From: an uncultured Alphaproteobacteria bacterium
Lineage (GTDB): Bacteria; Pseudomonadota; Alphaproteobacteria; HIMB59; GCA-002718135
DNA: 64,000 bases
Direction of reading: 5' to 3'
NCBI GenBank assembly: GCA_902521315.1
Contig: CABYRH010000001.1
Location: 1-64,000 of the forward strand
Positions 63,602 through 64,000 of this stretch are shown here, one piece after another (the first letter of the stretch is position 1; each line of letters opens with the position of its first letter). Under the pieces are notes generated by a model. That model worked only from the letters and a program-made list of their open reading frames with translations, searched no databases and was not told where the DNA came from. The position numbers and the translations under genes are program-made.

Positions 63602-64000
63602 AGCGATATATATTCATGAAATGGAAAGGTTTAGAAGAACCTTATTTCAAAGTCTTGCCTCGCCAATAATTACAACTTCTCTTTACTTTGTAGTTTTTGG
63701 ATCTGCAATTGGTTCAAGAATTACAGAGATAGATGGAATAAATTATGGCTCTTATATCGTACCAGGAATGATTATGTTAACTATCTTAACCCAATCAATT
63801 TCAAATGCTTCTTTTGCTTTTTATTTTCCAAGATTTACAAATACTATCTATGAAATACTTGCTGCACCATTATCATCATTTGAGATAGTACTTGGTTTTG
63901 TAGGAGCCGCAGCATCCAAATCATTAATAATTGGATGTGTAATCATTCTAACAGCTAATTTTTTTGTAGATGTAAGAATAGATCACCCTCTTCTCATGAT
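63582..64000 (+). CDS. ABC-2 type exporter permease, cut by window end
   Basis: Not in the ORF track because the stop lies beyond base 64000. ATG 63582 (AAGGAAAATAATA upstream) opens MNWYGIKAIYIHEMERFRRTLF, then ASPIITTSLYFVVFGSAIGSR and SYIVPGMIMLTILTQSISNASF, the YadH-like ABC-2 permease pattern. About 139 codons are visible. Start overlaps the ATPase gene by 20 bases. Confidence 0.87.
   Translation, partial: MNWYGIKAIYIHEMERFRRTLFQSLASPIITTSLYFVVFGSAIGSRITEIDGINYGSYIVPGMIMLTILTQSISNASFAFYFPRFTNTIYEILAAPLSSFEIVLGFVGAAASKSLIIGCVIILTANFFVDVRIDHPLLM

Noticed and set aside
1-64000. CRISPR arrays, rRNA genes and insertion sequences
   Set aside because: None seen: no regularly spaced repeats, no rRNA segments and no transposase ORFs.

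Overview
The window is strongly AT-rich, gene-dense DNA with very short spacers, many overlapping start/stop codons and frequent GTG/TTG starts. It looks like a streamlined marine alphaproteobacterium of the SAR11 (Pelagibacterales) or HIMB59/AEGEAN-169 type. Supporting content: a dmdA-type DMSP demethylase, phosphatidylcholine synthase, photolyases, a sugar ABC importer, a urease cluster, glutamine (glnA) riboswitches and many small membrane proteins. No rRNA or CRISPR array was seen. One tRNA gene was found (tRNA-Arg, anticodon CCT). Taxonomy is an inference from content and composition; no search was run.

Layout. 0-10 kb: the 3' part of a Gfo/Idh/MocA oxidoreductase, a cyclic-nucleotide-binding/acyltransferase/SGNH fusion, a zinc peptidase, an aminotransferase, an FAD oxidoreductase, an EF-hand exported protein with a lipoprotein, a photolyase-related protein and a Nudix hydrolase. 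10-15 kb: pcs, then two tandem glutamine riboswitches leading an operon of circularly permuted ATP-grasp, alpha-E protein and transglutaminase-like protease. 15-24 kb: small membrane proteins, an MFS carrier, an aldo/keto reductase, and an FGGY kinase with a binding-protein-dependent sugar importer that has no ATPase gene here. 23.8-30.2 kb: tRNA-Arg directly abutting a dimethylarginine hydrolase gene, a YczE-type membrane protein, then ureDABCEFG. 30.2-37 kb: a candidate structured RNA with terminator, a bactofilin, a voltage-gated channel, a PQQ-type sugar dehydrogenase, an MDR dehydrogenase, an AlkB-type hydroxylase and an EamA transporter.

37-44.3 kb is an accessory island: type III restriction-modification (Res and Mod), an interrupted helix-turn-helix gene, a CobB-type sirtuin and a tyrosine recombinase with a palindromic operator. 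44.3-52 kb: a peroxiredoxin-like protein and small membrane proteins, then two class III nucleotide cyclases around a K+ channel and an MscS channel fused to a cyclic-nucleotide-binding domain. Together with the fusion protein at 0.8-3.5 kb this suggests cyclic-nucleotide control of ion flux and perhaps of lipid chemistry. 52-58 kb: a DHDPS-family aldolase, two duplicated EamA transporters, dmdA, a beta-hydroxyacid dehydrogenase and an MFS carrier. 58.3-64 kb: a long plus-strand run with a class IV aminotransferase, a sulfotransferase-like protein, a keto-pentenoate hydratase-like protein, a DCC protein, a PsiE-like protein, an FAD-domain photolyase of unusual domain order, and an ABC-2 exporter cut by the window end.

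The items most worth a second look are the CNB-acyltransferase-SGNH fusion, the glutamine-riboswitch ATP-grasp operon with a possible leader peptide, the unassigned structured RNA near 30.5 kb, the tRNA/DDAH junction, and the cyclase/channel cluster.
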